A program made the position numbers and the translations under genes. A stretch of DNA of 64,000 nt from Afipia clevelandensis ATCC 49720 (lineage in GTDB: Bacteria; Pseudomonadota; Alphaproteobacteria; Rhizobiales; Xanthobacteraceae), in NCBI RefSeq assembly GCF_000336555.1, contig NZ_KB375281.1:4063597-4127596 (forward strand). The letters are read 5' to 3'. The notes below the pieces were generated by a model. The model had not been told where the DNA came from and did no database searches. It saw nothing but the letters and a program-made list of their open reading frames with translations. This document shows positions 27,912-38,706 of the stretch, in pieces (position 1 is the first letter of the stretch; every line of letters starts with the position of its first letter).

Positions 27912-29603
27912 TCAGGCGGCGCGCACGTTGGTGAGGAATTTTTCGACCTCGATCTTGAGGCGGTTGCTGTCGGTGGACAGCATCTGCGCCGCCGAAAGCA
28001 CCTGACCGGAGGCCGCCCCGGTCTCGCCCGCGCCGCGGCTGACATCGGCGATGCTGTTGGCGACCTCGCCGCTGAGGGACGCCGCCTGCTGCACGTTGCG
28101 GGAGATTTCCTGCGTCGCCGCGCCCTGTTCCTCGACGGCGGCCGCGATGGTCTGGGAGATTTCCGAGATCAGCGTGATGGTCTTGCCGATTTCCTTGATC
28201 GTGGAGACGGATTCCTGGGTCGCGGTCTGCATGCCGGCAACCTGGGCGCTGATCTCGTCGGTGGCCTTGGCGGTCTGGGCGGCGAGAGCCTTCACTTCGG
28301 ATGCGACCACCGCAAAGCCGCGGCCGGCTTCGCCGGCGCGGGCGGCTTCGATGGTGGCGTTCAGCGCGAGCAGGTTGGTCTGCTCGGCCACGGCGGTGAT
28401 CAGCTTGACCACATCGCCGATGCGGGCCGCGGCCTGCGACAGCTCGGAGATGCTGGTGTCGGTCTTCTGGGCCTGACGCACCGCGTCGGTGGCGATGCGG
28501 CTGGATTCCTGCACCTGGCGGCCGATCTCGCCGACAGACGAGGTGATTTCCTCGGTGGCGACGGCGACGGACTGGACGTTGCTGGATACTTCCTGCGAGG
28601 CCGAGGCGGCTTCGCCCGAGGTCCGGCCAGTGACTTCAGCGGTGGATGTCAGCGTGTTGGCGGCAGCTTCCAGTTCGGTGGAGGACGACGACAGCGAGCC
28701 GACCAGTTCGCCGATCAGCTTTTCAAAATCGCGGGTGATGGCATCGACACGCTGGCCGCGCGCGATCTTGGCTTCGGCGTCGGCTGCTGCGGCTTCATCC
28801 GCAGCCTTCTTGGCGATCAGCGCTTCCTTGAACACCTGCAGGGTGTCGGCCATGGCGCCGATTTCGGTCTTCTCGCCCTGATGCGGCACAATGGCGGCAA
28901 GGTCGCCTTCGCCGAGCGCCTTCATCGGCGTCACGATCGAGGCGATGCCGCTGGACACGTCGCGGACCAGATAGAAGCCGACAACAACGCCGATCAGGAT
29001 CACCGCGACAATTGCCGCGATCACCAGCTTGAACGCGAGAGTATAGCTGTCGGTAGCGTCCTTGCCGGCGGCTTCGGCGCCCTTGTTGTTCAGCTCGACG
29101 TCCTTCTGCAGAAGCTCGTCAGCCTTGATGCCGATCGGATTGGCGTGCTTCGCATTCAACTCCTGCGCCTCGCGCGAGAACCGGCCGGCCTGCTGGCGCG
29201 AGATGGCCATTACTTCCTGCGTCGCCTTCTTGTAGCTGTCCCACAGCCCGACCCATTCCTTGTACATCGCGCGTTCTTCCGACGACGTGATCATGGGCTC
29301 GTATTTTGCCCGAATAGCCATGTTCGCTTCGACGATGCGATCAATCAGCTTTTCCTGGGCCTGCTTGTCTTCAAGTGATTCCACCAGCAAGTGCTGGCGC
29401 ACCACGTTGCGATAGGTCAGGACGCCCGCACGTAGTTCGCCGAGCGCACGGACGCTGGGCAGCCAGTTGGTCTGCAGATCGGTGGCATTGGCGTTGATCG
29501 CCTGCATCTGCCGGATCGAGAACGCTCCCAGCGCCGCGATGGCGACGAGCATCAGGGCAATAACAAACGTGATTTTGGTGCGGATGGACATTCTGGAGAG
29601 CAT
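27912..29603 (-). CDS. Methyl-accepting chemotaxis protein 1
   Basis: This 563-residue receptor has an N-terminal transmembrane segment (about residues 10-30), a four-helix-bundle type periplasmic sensor, a second transmembrane segment (about 190-210), HAMP (about 212-265) and a long coiled-coil signalling domain. The hairpin tip holds [20 protein letters not shown], the CheA/CheW-binding site. It should sense an unknown ligand and control the CheA kinase. It shares its layout and most of its C-terminal half with the next receptor. Confidence 0.93.
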   Translation of the reverse strand: MLSRMSIRTKITFVIALMLVAIAALGAFSIRQMQAINANATDLQTNWLPSVRALGELRAGVLTYRNVVRQHLLVESLEDKQAQEKLIDRIVEANMAIRAKYEPMITSSEERAMYKEWVGLWDSYKKATQEVMAISRQQAGRFSREAQELNAKHANPIGIKADELLQKDVELNNKGAEAAGKDATDSYTLAFKLVIAAIVAVILIGVVVGFYLVRDVSSGIASIVTPMKALGEGDLAAIVPHQGEKTEIGAMADTLQVFKEALIAKKAADEAAAADAEAKIARGQRVDAITRDFEKLIGELVGSLSSSSTELEAAANTLTSTAEVTGRTSGEAASASQEVSSNVQSVAVATEEITSSVGEIGRQVQESSRIATDAVRQAQKTDTSISELSQAAARIGDVVKLITAVAEQTNLLALNATIEAARAGEAGRGFAVVASEVKALAAQTAKATDEISAQVAGMQTATQESVSTIKEIGKTITLISEISQTIAAAVEEQGAATQEISRNVQQAASLSGEVANSIADVSRGAGETGAASGQVLSAAQMLSTDSNRLKIEVEKFLTNVRAA

Positions 29604-29861
29604 TTTGAATCCTGGGTCTTTCTGACCGGTCTGGCTGGGGGCGAGGTGTGGAGAACTGATATCTTGGGGGGCCGATGGTTTTGGTCCGCGAGGGCCGGAC
29701 CGCTTTCAGGCGGTGCGGTTGCACCGCTTCAACTTCGTTGAACGAAGTGAAATGTTCGTAAAGGCGCGGTACTTCGGTGTTGCGCTGGCCGCATGGGGCT
29801 GTGCTGAAAAAGGACAGCTCGAAAATCGTCGGCGGCCCGCGATGCCGTCGCCGCGCGCGTG

Positions 29862-29894
29862 AAAAAGCCGGCGGTGCTTTCGCATCGCCGGCTT
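29862..29894 (-). terminator. Terminator of chemoreceptor 2
   Basis: A 13-base stem with one mismatch (AAGCCGGCGGTGC and GCATCGCCGGCTT) is followed on the minus strand by TTTTTC. It lies 27 bases past the stop of the upstream receptor gene. Confidence 0.85.
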
Positions 29895-29920
29895 GAAGAA
29901 GGTTCGCCAGACGAATCCGG

Positions 29921-31603
29921 TCAGGCGGCGCGGATGGTGGAGAGGAAGTTGCGGACTTCCATCTGCAGGTGGTTGCTCTCCTTGGACAGCGATTGCGCCG
30001 CGGTGAGCACCTGCGCCGACGCCGCGCCGGTCTCGCCATTGCTGCGGTCGGCTTCGGTGATGTTCTCGGCGACCCGCATGCTGAGTTCGGCGGCCTGCTG
30101 AACGTTGCGGGCGATCTCCTGCGTCGCCGCGCCCTGTTCCTCGACGGCGGCAGCGATCGTGGACGAGATTTCCGACATCAGGTTGATGGTGCTGCTGATC
30201 TCCTTGATGGTCAGCACCGAGTCGCCGGTGGCGACCTGCATGTCCGAAATCTGCGCGGTGATTTCGTCGGTGGCCTTCGCGGTCTGGGAGGCGAGGGCCT
30301 TGACCTCGGAGGCGACCACGGCGAAGCCGCGGCCGGCCTCACCGGCGCGCGCCGCCTCGATGGTGGCGTTGAGCGCCAGCAGGTTGGTCTGGTCGGCGAT
30401 GGCGGTGATCAGCTTGACCACATCGCCGATGCGGTTGGCGGCCTTCGACAGTTCGGCGATGCTGGCATCGGTTTTCTCGGCTTGCTGCACGGCGACCTGG
30501 GCGACCCGGCTGGATTCCAGCACCTGGCGGCCGATTTCCTTGACCGAGGAGGTGATCTCCTCGGTGGCGGTGGCGGTTGACTGGATGCTCTCGGAAACGT
30601 CCTGCGAGGCATTCGCCGCCGCGCTGGACAACTGCCGGGTGGTGTCGGCGGCGTTGGTTAGCGTGCCGGCGGTGGCTTCCATTTCGGTCGAGGCCGACGA
30701 GAGCGAGCCGATCAGTTCGCCGATCATGCCCTCGAAGTTGCGGGTGGTCTCATCCAGCACTTCGGCGCGGCGCATTTTTACGGCAGCCTCGGCAGCGGCG
30801 GCTTCATCGGCGGCCTTCTTGGCGATCATGGCGTCCTTGAACACCTGCACGGTATCGGCGATCTGGCCGATCTCGGTGCTTTCGCCCTGATGGGGGACCT
30901 GCGTGGTCAGGTCGCCGGTGGCCAGCGCGCGCATCGGGGTCAGCACCGAGTCGATGCCGCGCGCGATATCGCGGACGATCAGCACGGCGGCGCAAAGGCC
31001 CATCAGCGCCATGACAATGAGGGCACCGAGCACGATCCGGAACGCCATTTCATAGTCGTTTTCCGCCTTCTGGCCTGAGGCCGCCGCGCCCTTGTCGTTC
31101 ATGGTCACGAGTTTCGCCAGCACGGCGTCCATGCTGCGGCCGGCGATGGTGGCGCGCTTGGCGTTGACCTCGCGCGCCTGCGCGACTTCCTTCTTGCGGG
31201 CGTGGGCGATGACTTCATCCGCGGCTTCCCGGAAGGTCTTCCAGGTCGCGGAAAGCTCCTTGTACAGCGCAGCTTCCTCCGCCGAGGAAATCAGCGGCTC
31301 GTAAGCCTTGTTCGCGGTGTCGTAATCCCTGGCGCGGGCGTCGAGATTCTTCTGGATGTCCGCCATGAACTTCTCGTCCGGCTCGGTCAGATAATCGCGC
31401 AGCACCGCCCGGTAGCGCGCCGACTGGGTGCGCAGTTCGCCGAGCAGGCGCACGCTGGGCAACCAGCTTGTCTTGATGTCCTGGGCCGAGGCGTTGATCG
31501 CGCGCATCTCGATGATGGCGAACAGGCCCATGGCGGTCAGGGCCACCAGCAGAATGGAGACGAGGGCGACGAGTTTGGTCCGGATGGAGAGGCGGGAGAG
31601 CAT
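29921..31603 (-). CDS. Methyl-accepting chemotaxis protein 2
   Basis: This 560-residue receptor has the same layout as its downstream neighbour: transmembrane segments near residues 10-30 and 190-210, HAMP, and a signalling domain containing [20 protein letters not shown]. The signalling halves are very similar and the sensor regions differ, which suggests a duplication followed by divergence of ligand specificity. It has its own terminator and a 337-base upstream region, so it is likely transcribed separately. Confidence 0.93.
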   Translation of the reverse strand: MLSRLSIRTKLVALVSILLVALTAMGLFAIIEMRAINASAQDIKTSWLPSVRLLGELRTQSARYRAVLRDYLTEPDEKFMADIQKNLDARARDYDTANKAYEPLISSAEEAALYKELSATWKTFREAADEVIAHARKKEVAQAREVNAKRATIAGRSMDAVLAKLVTMNDKGAAASGQKAENDYEMAFRIVLGALIVMALMGLCAAVLIVRDIARGIDSVLTPMRALATGDLTTQVPHQGESTEIGQIADTVQVFKDAMIAKKAADEAAAAEAAVKMRRAEVLDETTRNFEGMIGELIGSLSSASTEMEATAGTLTNAADTTRQLSSAAANASQDVSESIQSTATATEEITSSVKEIGRQVLESSRVAQVAVQQAEKTDASIAELSKAANRIGDVVKLITAIADQTNLLALNATIEAARAGEAGRGFAVVASEVKALASQTAKATDEITAQISDMQVATGDSVLTIKEISSTINLMSEISSTIAAAVEEQGAATQEIARNVQQAAELSMRVAENITEADRSNGETGAASAQVLTAAQSLSKESNHLQMEVRNFLSTIRAA

Positions 31604-31940
31604 CTAATCAGTCCTTTCGGGGTCCTTCTGACCCCGCTCAAGAAAACGCGCGACGAAACCAGACACAGGGGTCTGGCCGTCGAAAATGATTTCGACGCCT
31701 GACAGGCGCGGCGGTGTTGGCAATTTCCAGTCGGCGACCCGTTCTCATGGCGGGGCGTCCGCTCTGCAAACGTAAATAAATTCCGTGAAATGTTGGTAAA
31801 TGCCTCTGGACCGGGCATGCGGCCCGAAAAAGGGCGTGAAGGCGGGTTGCTGTGCATAGGGCAGAGGCGATTTCGGGTTTCGGCTTCCCGGACCGAAGGG
31901 GCCGTGTCACCATGATGTCGTGAACGACGGGAGGTCCGCC
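31604..31940. other. Divergent control region without a gene
   Basis: This 337-base gap separates the divergent chemoreceptor 2 and DUF1194 genes. It contains an AT-richer stretch near 31765-31805 (AAATAAATT and TTGGTAAATG) that may hold promoters. No hairpin or coding signal stands out. Confidence 0.4.
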
Positions 31941-32774
31941 ATGCGCTGGTGTGTCTCGATCGGAGCGGTGCTTGTGGCGGGTGTGGTCGCAGGCGGCGAT
32001 GTTCCCGGATTTGCCGCGCCGGCCGCGCCCTCCGTCCCCGTGGCGGCCGAGGCCAGGGTCGATGTCGAACTGATCCTGGCGGTCGATGTCTCCTACTCCA
32101 TGGACATGGATGAACTGGCCCTGCAGCGGGAAGGGTATGCGCTCGCGGTCACCTCGAAGGAATTCCTGCAGGCGCTGAAGACCGGCCCGACCGGCAAGGT
32201 CGCGGTGACCTATTTCGAGTGGGCCGCTTCGACCGACCAGAAGATCATCGTGCCATGGCGGGTGATCGACGGTCCGGAATCCGCCGGTGCGCTGGCTGAG
32301 GAAATCCTGAAAGCGCCGCTGCGCCGCGCCTCGCGCACCTCGATCTCCGGCGCGATCAATTTCGCCATGCCGCTGTTCGAGGCCAACGAATATCAGGGGC
32401 TACGGCGGGTCATCGACATTTCGGGCGACGGGCCGAACAACAATGGCGAGCCAGTGACCATCGCGCGCGACGCCGCGCTGGCCAAAGGCATCACCATCAA
32501 CGGCCTGCCGATCATGGCCAAGGAAACCAACTACGCCACCATGGATATCGAGAATCTCGATTTCTATTACGAGGATTGCGTGATCGGCGGCCCGGGGTCG
32601 TTCGTGGTGCCGATCAAGACAAAAGAGAAATTCAAGGAAGCGATCCGCACCAAGCTGGTGATGGAAGTTGCATACCGCGCGCCCGAGCCGCGCATCGTTC
32701 CCGCCGCGACGCGCGAGCCGCGCGTGTCATGCACCATCGGCGAGAAGATCTGGCAGGAGCGGTGGGGACGGTAA
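31941..32774 (+). CDS. DUF1194 domain (VWA-like) exported protein
   Basis: This 277-residue exported protein has a signal peptide (about residues 1-27) and a DUF1194 domain that resembles a von Willebrand A fold. The MIDAS-like D49, S51 and S53 lie in AVDVSYSMD. A second segment, RRVIDISGDGPNNNGEPVT, matches the family. The role is unknown; VWA folds usually bind proteins through a metal ion. The ATG at 31941 has a GGGAGG ribosome site; the GTG at 31920 does not. Confidence 0.85.
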   Translation: MRWCVSIGAVLVAGVVAGGDVPGFAAPAAPSVPVAAEARVDVELILAVDVSYSMDMDELALQREGYALAVTSKEFLQALKTGPTGKVAVTYFEWAASTDQKIIVPWRVIDGPESAGALAEEILKAPLRRASRTSISGAINFAMPLFEANEYQGLRRVIDISGDGPNNNGEPVTIARDAALAKGITINGLPIMAKETNYATMDIENLDFYYEDCVIGGPGSFVVPIKTKEKFKEAIRTKLVMEVAYRAPEPRIVPAATREPRVSCTIGEKIWQERWGR

Positions 32775-32823
32775 TTGTTTTGATCGATTTTGAGATGACG
32801 CACGACGTCTCCGCATATTCAGT

Positions 32824-32913
32824 CGTCATCACCGGGCTTGACCCGGTGATCCACGTCTTGCTTGCGATCTCAAAGAGAAGTCGTGGATGGCCGGGTCAAG
32901 CCCGGCCATGACG
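32824..32913. repeat. Palindromic intergenic repeat, family A (copy 2)
   Basis: A second copy of the element at 16661-16752, in the opposite orientation. Its hairpins are CACCGGG-CTTGA-CCCGGTG and GGCCGGG-TCAAG-CCCGGCC. It lies between the convergent DUF1194 and methyltransferase genes. Confidence 0.8.
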
Positions 32914-32957
32914 ATCTGTGGTTTGTTGAGCGTTCAATCCGCAACTACGAGCCGAGT

Positions 32958-34196
32958 TCACCTTCTGAACCGCGCCACCAGTTCCACGTGCGGGGTGTGG
33001 CGGAACTGATCGACCGGCGTGACACGGTCGATCCTGAATCCTGCGTCGAGCAGAATCCGTGCATCGCGCGCGAAGGTCGCCGGATTGCACGACACCGCGA
33101 CGGCCAGCGCGATTTTGCTGGCGGCCAATTGCTGCGCCTGCGCCTGCGCGCCCTGACGCGGCGGATCGAACACCACGCAATCGTAGTCGCGCAGTTCCTG
33201 CGGCACCAGCGGGCGGCGGAACAGATCGCGCATCTCGGCCTTGATCGGTTTGAGGCCTTGCGTCTGTTTCACCGCATTCTGCAGCGCCGTGATGGCGCCT
33301 GCGTCGCTGTCGAACGCCGCCACCTTGAATTTTTCCGCAAGCCGAAATGCAAACGGGCCGAAGCCGCAGAACAGGTCCGCGATATGTTTGGCGCCCTTGC
33401 AGCGCTCGAACGCCAGCGCCGCGAGGGTTTCCTCGCCCAGCGCGGTCGGCTGCATGAACGAGCCGGGCGGCAGCGTGACCTGCGCCTTGCCGACCTGCAC
33501 CACCGGCGGCTTGCGCATGATGACCAGTTCGCCATGGCGGGTCAGCCGCGCAAGATCATGCTTCTCGGCGAGCTTCGACAGTGCCGTCAGCAGGGCCGTG
33601 CCGAGCGGGCCGGAGCCGCGCACATCGACATCAAGACCGTTGTCTGCCGCCGTGATCTGGATATCCAGCGGCTTGCTCACCGGGCGCAGCAGTTCGGCGA
33701 TCTCGTTGGCGGCTTCAATGGCACCGTGCATCTTCGGATCGAGGATCGGGCAATGATCAATGGCGATGATCTCGTGCCGTCCCGCCGCGGCGAAGCCGAC
33801 GCGCAGAACATCCTGCTGGCTTTGCCGCGCATGCAGTGTCATGCGGCGGCGACCGGTGCCGTGGGCGTCGATCAGATCGTCGATCTCGCACTCGATGCCC
33901 GCGTGATGAAGCGTGTCGATCACGAGCTGACGCTTCCACGCCTGATAGGAACTCGGCTCCCAGTGCTGGATGGCGCAGCCGCCGCAGGTGCCGAAATGCG
34001 GACAGAACGGTTCGATGCGCTGCGGGCTTGGCGTGACGATCTGCGCCAGTTCGCGGCGCTCGGGATGGCCGGGCGAGGGCAGCACATCGACGCTTTCGCC
34101 GCCGAGCGCATAGGGCACATAGATGCTCGCGCCATCGGCAAGCGCAACGCCGTCGCCGAAATGGCCGACATGATCAATGGTGAGGCGTTCAGTCAT
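32958..34196 (-). CDS. Class I SAM-dependent RNA methyltransferase (TrmA/RlmD-like)
   Basis: This 412-residue protein is a uracil-C5 RNA methyltransferase-like enzyme of COG2265. A cysteine cluster ([11 protein letters not shown], a likely iron-sulfur ligand set) is near residue 70. The SAM-binding [11 protein letters not shown] follows, and near the C-terminus [10 protein letters not shown] carries the catalytic cysteine. It should methylate a uridine in rRNA or tRNA. The gene is downstream of tlyA with five bases between, so they probably form an operon. Confidence 0.85.
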   Translation of the reverse strand: MTERLTIDHVGHFGDGVALADGASIYVPYALGGESVDVLPSPGHPERRELAQIVTPSPQRIEPFCPHFGTCGGCAIQHWEPSSYQAWKRQLVIDTLHHAGIECEIDDLIDAHGTGRRRMTLHARQSQQDVLRVGFAAAGRHEIIAIDHCPILDPKMHGAIEAANEIAELLRPVSKPLDIQITAADNGLDVDVRGSGPLGTALLTALSKLAEKHDLARLTRHGELVIMRKPPVVQVGKAQVTLPPGSFMQPTALGEETLAALAFERCKGAKHIADLFCGFGPFAFRLAEKFKVAAFDSDAGAITALQNAVKQTQGLKPIKAEMRDLFRRPLVPQELRDYDCVVFDPPRQGAQAQAQQLAASKIALAVAVSCNPATFARDARILLDAGFRIDRVTPVDQFRHTPHVELVARFRR

Positions 34197-34201
34197 TCAA
34201 T

Positions 34202-34933
34202 CTAGCCGCGCCGCGCGCCGAGGAAGAATTCGGTGTTTCCGTCGCCGCCTGCGATGGAGGACGGAAACACCTTGATCTCGGTGCAGCCGAGGTCTTCCGC
34301 GAATGCGACGATGTCATCGCAAACGGCCTTGTGCACGGCGGCGTCGCGGATGATGCCTTTCTTCGAGTGTTTGCGGTCCGCCTCGAACTGCGGCTTGATC
34401 AGCGCCAGAAGATGCGTCGGCGCGGCGGGAATCGGCAGCACAGCAGGCAGGACCAGCTTCAGTGAAATGAAGCTGACGTCGATCACGATAATATCCGGAC
34501 GGATTTCCAGCCGCTTGCCTGCGAGCGAGCGGATGTCGGTCTCTTCCATCGAGACAATTCTGGAGTTGCCCTGCAGGCTCGGATGCAACTGGCCACGCCC
34601 GACGTCGATGGCGTAGACGAGACTTGCGCCGTTGGCGAGCAGCACTTCGGTGAACCCGCCGGTCGATGCGCCGACATCGACGCAGACATGATCCTCGATG
34701 TCGATAGGATACTGCTCCAGCGCGCCGGCGAGCTTGACGCCGCCGCGCGACACCCAGGGATGCGCGGGCTCGGCCACGATCTCGGCGTCAGCGGCAAGCG
34801 GTTCAGAGACTTTCAAAACCGGCTTGCCGTTGGCGGTCACGCCGCCGGCTTCGATAGCAGCCTGCGCGCGGGCGCGGCTATCGAACAGGCCGCGCTCAAC
34901 CAGCAGAACATCTGCGCGTTTGCGTGAGGTCAT
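34202..34933 (-). CDS. tlyA: TlyA-family rRNA methyltransferase
   Basis: This 243-residue protein has an N-terminal S4 RNA-binding domain (about residues 1-60, RADVLLVERGLFDSRARAQ) and a Rossmann FtsJ-like methyltransferase domain (about 80-240, DVGASTGGFTEVLLANGA). Family members 2'-O-methylate rRNA; some are called hemolysin A, and activity here is not shown. The ATG at 34933 is chosen over a GTG at 34942. It is followed by the RNA methyltransferase gene. Confidence 0.9.
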   Translation of the reverse strand: MTSRKRADVLLVERGLFDSRARAQAAIEAGGVTANGKPVLKVSEPLAADAEIVAEPAHPWVSRGGVKLAGALEQYPIDIEDHVCVDVGASTGGFTEVLLANGASLVYAIDVGRGQLHPSLQGNSRIVSMEETDIRSLAGKRLEIRPDIIVIDVSFISLKLVLPAVLPIPAAPTHLLALIKPQFEADRKHSKKGIIRDAAVHKAVCDDIVAFAEDLGCTEIKVFPSSIAGGDGNTEFFLGARRG

Positions 34934-34938
34934 GTGCC

Positions 34939-35067
34939 ACACCCTTTCACCTCTCCCCGTGGGGCAGAGGTCGACGCGCGCAGCGCGGCGGGTGAGGGGG
35001 CTCGATAACCTTGTTCAGACATCTAGAGCCCCTCACCCCAACCCTCTCCCCACAGGGGAGAGGGAGT
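34939..35067. repeat. Palindromic intergenic repeat, family C (copy 1)
   Basis: A 130-base element lies between dxs and tlyA with terminal sequences related to CCTCTCCCC and GGGGAGAGG and an inner GGTGAGGGG paired with CCCCTCACC. The copy at 40565-40697 has the same outline. Confidence 0.75.
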
Positions 35068-35118
35068 GCATCGCATGCGGCGTGACAGCGCGTATCTGTC
35101 GTGAAGATCGGCAGGTCG

Positions 35119-37041
35119 CTAGGCCAGCTTCACCGTTTCGGACTTCAAATCCTTGCCCAGCGCCTCGAAAACCTTGGCGACGATGCCCTTGGCGTCGAGA
35201 CCGGCCTGCGCATACATCGCCGCGGGCGAGTCATGGTCAATGAACGTGTCGGGCAACACCATGTTGCGCACCCGCAGGCCGCGATCCAGCACGCCGTGAT
35301 CGGCCAGCGTCTGCAGCACATGGGTGCCGAAGCCGCCGATGGAGCCTTCCTCGATGGTGATGAGGACTTCATGCTCGCGCGCCAGCTTCAGAATCATGTC
35401 GAGATCGAGCGGCTTCATGAAGCGTGCGTCGGCGACGGTGGCCGACAGGCCGTGCGTTTCAAGTTCGTCGGCAGCCTTGAGGCATTCGCCGAGCCGCGCG
35501 CCGAACGACAGCAGCGCGACCTTGGAGCCTTCACGCATGATGCGGCCCTTGCCGATCGGCAAGGCAACGCCGACCTCGGGCATCTCGACGCCGCGGCCTT
35601 CGCCGCGCGGATAGCGCAGGGCGCTTGGCGCGTCGTCGAGTGCAACCTGCGTCGCGACCATGTGGACGAGATCGGCTTCATCCGCCGCCGCCATGATGAC
35701 GAAACCGGGCAGGCAGCCGAGATAGGCGTTGTCGAAAGAACCGGCATGGGTCGGGCCATCCTGGCCGACGAGGCCGGCGCGGTCGATGGCGAAACGCACC
35801 GGCAGGCGCTGGATTGCCACGTCATGCACGACCTGATCGTAGCCGCGCTGCAGGAAGGTCGAATAGATCGCGCAGAACGGCTTGAAGCCTTCGGTGGCAA
35901 GACCTGCCGCGAAGGTCACCGCATGCTGCTCGGCGATGCCGACATCGAAGGTGCGTTCCGGAAAGACCTTCTCGAACAGGTCGACGCCGGTGCCGCCGGG
36001 CATCGCCGCGGTGATGGCGACGATCTTGTCGTCCTTCTGCGCTTCCTTGATCAGGCTCTGGCCGAACACGGCGGTATAGGACGGCGCGTTGGATTTCGCT
36101 TTCGCCTGCGCGCCGGTGGCGACATCGAATTTCGCGACCGCATGATACTTGTCCGCCGACGCTTCGGCAGGCGCGTAGCCTTTGCCCTTCTGCGTCACGA
36201 CATGGATCAGCACCGGGCCGTTGCCGGCATCGCGGACATTGGTCAGCACCGGCAGGAGATGATCGAGGTTGTGGCCGTCGATCGGACCGACATAGAAGAA
36301 GCCGAGTTCCTCGAACAGGGTGCCGCCGGTGACCATGCCGCGCGCATATTCCTCGGCGCGCAGCGCGCGGTCCTCGAAGAATTTCGGCAGCTTGTGCGCC
36401 AGATTTTTCAATGCTTCTCGGGCCGAGCCATAAGTCTGGCTCGACAGCAGGCGGGCGAGATAAGCCGACATCGCACCGACCGGTGGCGCGATCGACATGT
36501 CGTTGTCGTTGAGAATGACGATCAGGCGCGAATGCATCGCACCGGCATTGTTCATGGCTTCATAGGCCATGCCGGCGGACATCGAGCCGTCGCCGATGAC
36601 GGCGATGACGTTGTTCTTCTTGCCGGTGAGGTCGCGCGCCACGGCCATGCCGAGGCCGGCCGAAATCGAGGTCGAGGAGTGGGCCGCGCCGAACGGATCG
36701 TATTCGCTCTCGGCGCGCTTGGTGAAGCCGGAGAGGCCGCCGCCGGTGCGCAGCGTGCGGATGCGGTCGCGGCGGCCGGTCAGAATCTTGTGCGGATAGG
36801 CCTGATGGCCGACGTCCCAGATGATGCGGTCGTCCGGGGTGTTGAACACATAGTGGAGCGCGGTGGTCAGTTCGACCACGCCGAGACCCGCGCCGAAATG
36901 GCCGCCGGTCACCGACACGGTGTCGATGGTCTCAAGCCGCAATTCGTCGGCGAACTGGCGCAGTTGCTCGGGCTTGAGCTTGCGCAGCAGGTCCGGCGTC
37001 GGCGCAGCGTCGAGGAGTGGAGTCTTGCTCGAATGTGACAC
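35119..37041 (-). CDS. dxs: 1-deoxy-D-xylulose-5-phosphate synthase
   Basis: This 640-residue thiamine-diphosphate enzyme condenses pyruvate and glyceraldehyde 3-phosphate, the first step of the non-mevalonate isoprenoid pathway. The ThDP-binding segment [16 protein letters not shown] and the transketolase-type [24 protein letters not shown] and RYPRGEG segments are all present. The frame opens at 37149, but the GTG at 37041 ([11 protein letters not shown]) gives the usual length. The large opposite-strand open frame is a shadow. Confidence 0.96.
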   Translation of the reverse strand: MSHSSKTPLLDAAPTPDLLRKLKPEQLRQFADELRLETIDTVSVTGGHFGAGLGVVELTTALHYVFNTPDDRIIWDVGHQAYPHKILTGRRDRIRTLRTGGGLSGFTKRAESEYDPFGAAHSSTSISAGLGMAVARDLTGKKNNVIAVIGDGSMSAGMAYEAMNNAGAMHSRLIVILNDNDMSIAPPVGAMSAYLARLLSSQTYGSAREALKNLAHKLPKFFEDRALRAEEYARGMVTGGTLFEELGFFYVGPIDGHNLDHLLPVLTNVRDAGNGPVLIHVVTQKGKGYAPAEASADKYHAVAKFDVATGAQAKAKSNAPSYTAVFGQSLIKEAQKDDKIVAITAAMPGGTGVDLFEKVFPERTFDVGIAEQHAVTFAAGLATEGFKPFCAIYSTFLQRGYDQVVHDVAIQRLPVRFAIDRAGLVGQDGPTHAGSFDNAYLGCLPGFVIMAAADEADLVHMVATQVALDDAPSALRYPRGEGRGVEMPEVGVALPIGKGRIMREGSKVALLSFGARLGECLKAADELETHGLSATVADARFMKPLDLDMILKLAREHEVLITIEEGSIGGFGTHVLQTLADHGVLDRGLRVRNMVLPDTFIDHDSPAAMYAQAGLDAKGIVAKVFEALGKDLKSETVKLA

Positions 37042-37280
37042 TTGAAATGATCCGCAATGATTTGGGGGCGTCCGGCCCGGCAAGTCAAAAAATGCCCGGA
37101 AAGGTCCGAAACGGACCCGTGACTTATACCAATTCCAAAACCATGCCAATCCGTTAGGCAGGCGCGAAAAGTCTCACTTTTCGGGCATCCGGCGGCTGGA
37201 ACCGGGCAACAAGGCCGATCCGGCGCTGGCGTGGCTACCTGCGCGGTGACGACGACCGAATTGTGCTCGGAACAGTTGAC

Positions 37281-37532
37281 CTACTGAACGTCCAGCGGTT
37301 CGGTGCCCGCCGCCTGACCGGATGCGTCGGTGGTGATCTTGTCGACGCGTGCTTCGGCCTGACGCAGCAATTCCTCGCAACGGCGCTTGAGACTCTCGCC
37401 GCGCTCATAGATCGCGACCGACTCTTCCAGCGGCACCTTGCCGTCCTCGAGCCGCTTCACGATCGACTCCAGTTCCTCGATCGCGTGCTCGAAGCTCAGT
37501 TTCTTGACATCCGCGTGGGACGTATCGGCCAT
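37281..37532 (-). CDS. xseB: Exodeoxyribonuclease VII small subunit
   Basis: This 83-residue protein matches XseB: SFEHAIEELESIVKRLEDGKVPLEESVAIYERG is the hallmark helical region. With XseA it degrades single-stranded DNA. XseA is not in the window. It sits between a histone-deacetylase-like gene (upstream) and dxs (downstream), an order common in Bradyrhizobium relatives. Confidence 0.93.
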   Translation of the reverse strand: MADTSHADVKKLSFEHAIEELESIVKRLEDGKVPLEESVAIYERGESLKRRCEELLRQAEARVDKITTDASGQAAGTEPLDVQ

Positions 37533-37638
37533 GGTCGTTGTCCGTTGTCGTGATCGGAAGCCCGCGGAATCTAGGAACGATTTGCGGGCGTAATGTGGCG
37601 CAATGTAGCGCGATTCATTGCGGTGGGGAAAGCCGATC

Positions 37639-38568
37639 TCAGTTGTTCATCAGCGCCGCGACATGCACGGCGACGGAATCGCGCAGACCCTGCAGATCGT
37701 AGCCGCCTTCGAGCACCGACACGATGCGGCCCTCGGCGGACTTGTCGGCAATCTCCATCAGCTTGCGCGTGACCCATGCGAAATCTTCCTCGCGCAGTTC
37801 GAGGCTGCCGAGCGGATCGCGCCAGTGCGCGTCGAACCCGGCGGAAATCACGATCAGCTCCGGCGCAAACGCCTCGAGCCGCGGCAGGATGGCGAGATCG
37901 AACGCTTCGCGGAATTCGCGTCCGCCGTTACCGGGGCGCAGCGGCGCGTTGACCACGGTGTCCTGATCGCCGCGCTCCTGCGTGGCGCCGGTGCCGGGAA
38001 ACAGCGGCATCTGATGGGTGGACGCATACATCACAGTGGGGTCGGCCCAGAAAATTTCCTGGCTGCCGTTGCCGTGATGCACATCGAAATCGACCACGCA
38101 GGCGCGTTCGATGCCGTATTTGCGTTGCGCGTAGCGCGCGGCGATAGCGGCGCTGTCGAAGAAACAGAAGCCCATCGGCTTTGAGGTTTCGGCGTGATGG
38201 CCGGGGGGGCGGGTGCCGACGAACGCATTGGTGCGCTTGTTCTTCATCACGGCATCGACGGCGGCCACCGCGCCGCCGGTGGCGCGCAATGCGGCTTCCC
38301 ATGTGCCCGGTGACATCGAGGTGTCGCCGTCGAGATAGACCATGCCGTCCTTCGGCGCGATGTGACGCAGCTCATCGATATATTCGTTGCTGTGGCAAAG
38401 CGCGACCACATCGAGATCCGCTTCCGGCGCTTCGACGCGGACAAGATTCGTGAACGGTTCCGCCGACAGGCCCTGCTCGATGGCGCGCAGCCGATCCGGG
38501 CGCTCCGGATGACCGGGCGCGGTCAGATGATTGAGGCCAGCGGCGGTGTGGTAGTAAAGGGTCGGCAT
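37639..38568 (-). CDS. Histone deacetylase-family protein
   Basis: This 309-residue protein belongs to the arginase/deacetylase superfamily (HDAC/AcuC/acetylpolyamine amidohydrolase type). The zinc-site and catalytic residues are visible in RPPGHHAE, FDVHHGNGSQ and SAGFDAHWRDPLG. It should hydrolyse an acetyl-amide bond in a small molecule or protein; the substrate is unknown in bacteria of this group. It is upstream of xseB on the same strand with about 100 bases between. Confidence 0.9.
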   Translation of the reverse strand: MPTLYYHTAAGLNHLTAPGHPERPDRLRAIEQGLSAEPFTNLVRVEAPEADLDVVALCHSNEYIDELRHIAPKDGMVYLDGDTSMSPGTWEAALRATGGAVAAVDAVMKNKRTNAFVGTRPPGHHAETSKPMGFCFFDSAAIAARYAQRKYGIERACVVDFDVHHGNGSQEIFWADPTVMYASTHQMPLFPGTGATQERGDQDTVVNAPLRPGNGGREFREAFDLAILPRLEAFAPELIVISAGFDAHWRDPLGSLELREEDFAWVTRKLMEIADKSAEGRIVSVLEGGYDLQGLRDSVAVHVAALMNN

Positions 38569-38631
38569 GGACCGTTGTCTTTCTTCTGGTGCCGAAGCAA
38601 TTTTCCTCGCAAGTCACCCATCATAACGTGC

Positions 38632-38656
38632 GATGCCCGGGTTTGTCCCGGGCATC
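38632..38656. repeat. Short palindromic repeat
   Basis: A perfect 10-base stem (GATGCCCGGG and CCCGGGCATC) with a TTTGT loop, between the histone-deacetylase-like and enoyl-CoA hydratase genes. Confidence 0.7.
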
Positions 38657-38706
38657 TAGGCTTGACTTTGAGATTAGGTGAAGACCGGAAAGCGCCGATA
38701 AAGGGC

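Noticed and set aside
35101-37038. A 645-residue open frame antisense to dxs
   Set aside because: It lies wholly over dxs, which has every family motif. The translation is rich in Arg, Gly and Asp-His, as expected for the reverse of a GC-rich gene.
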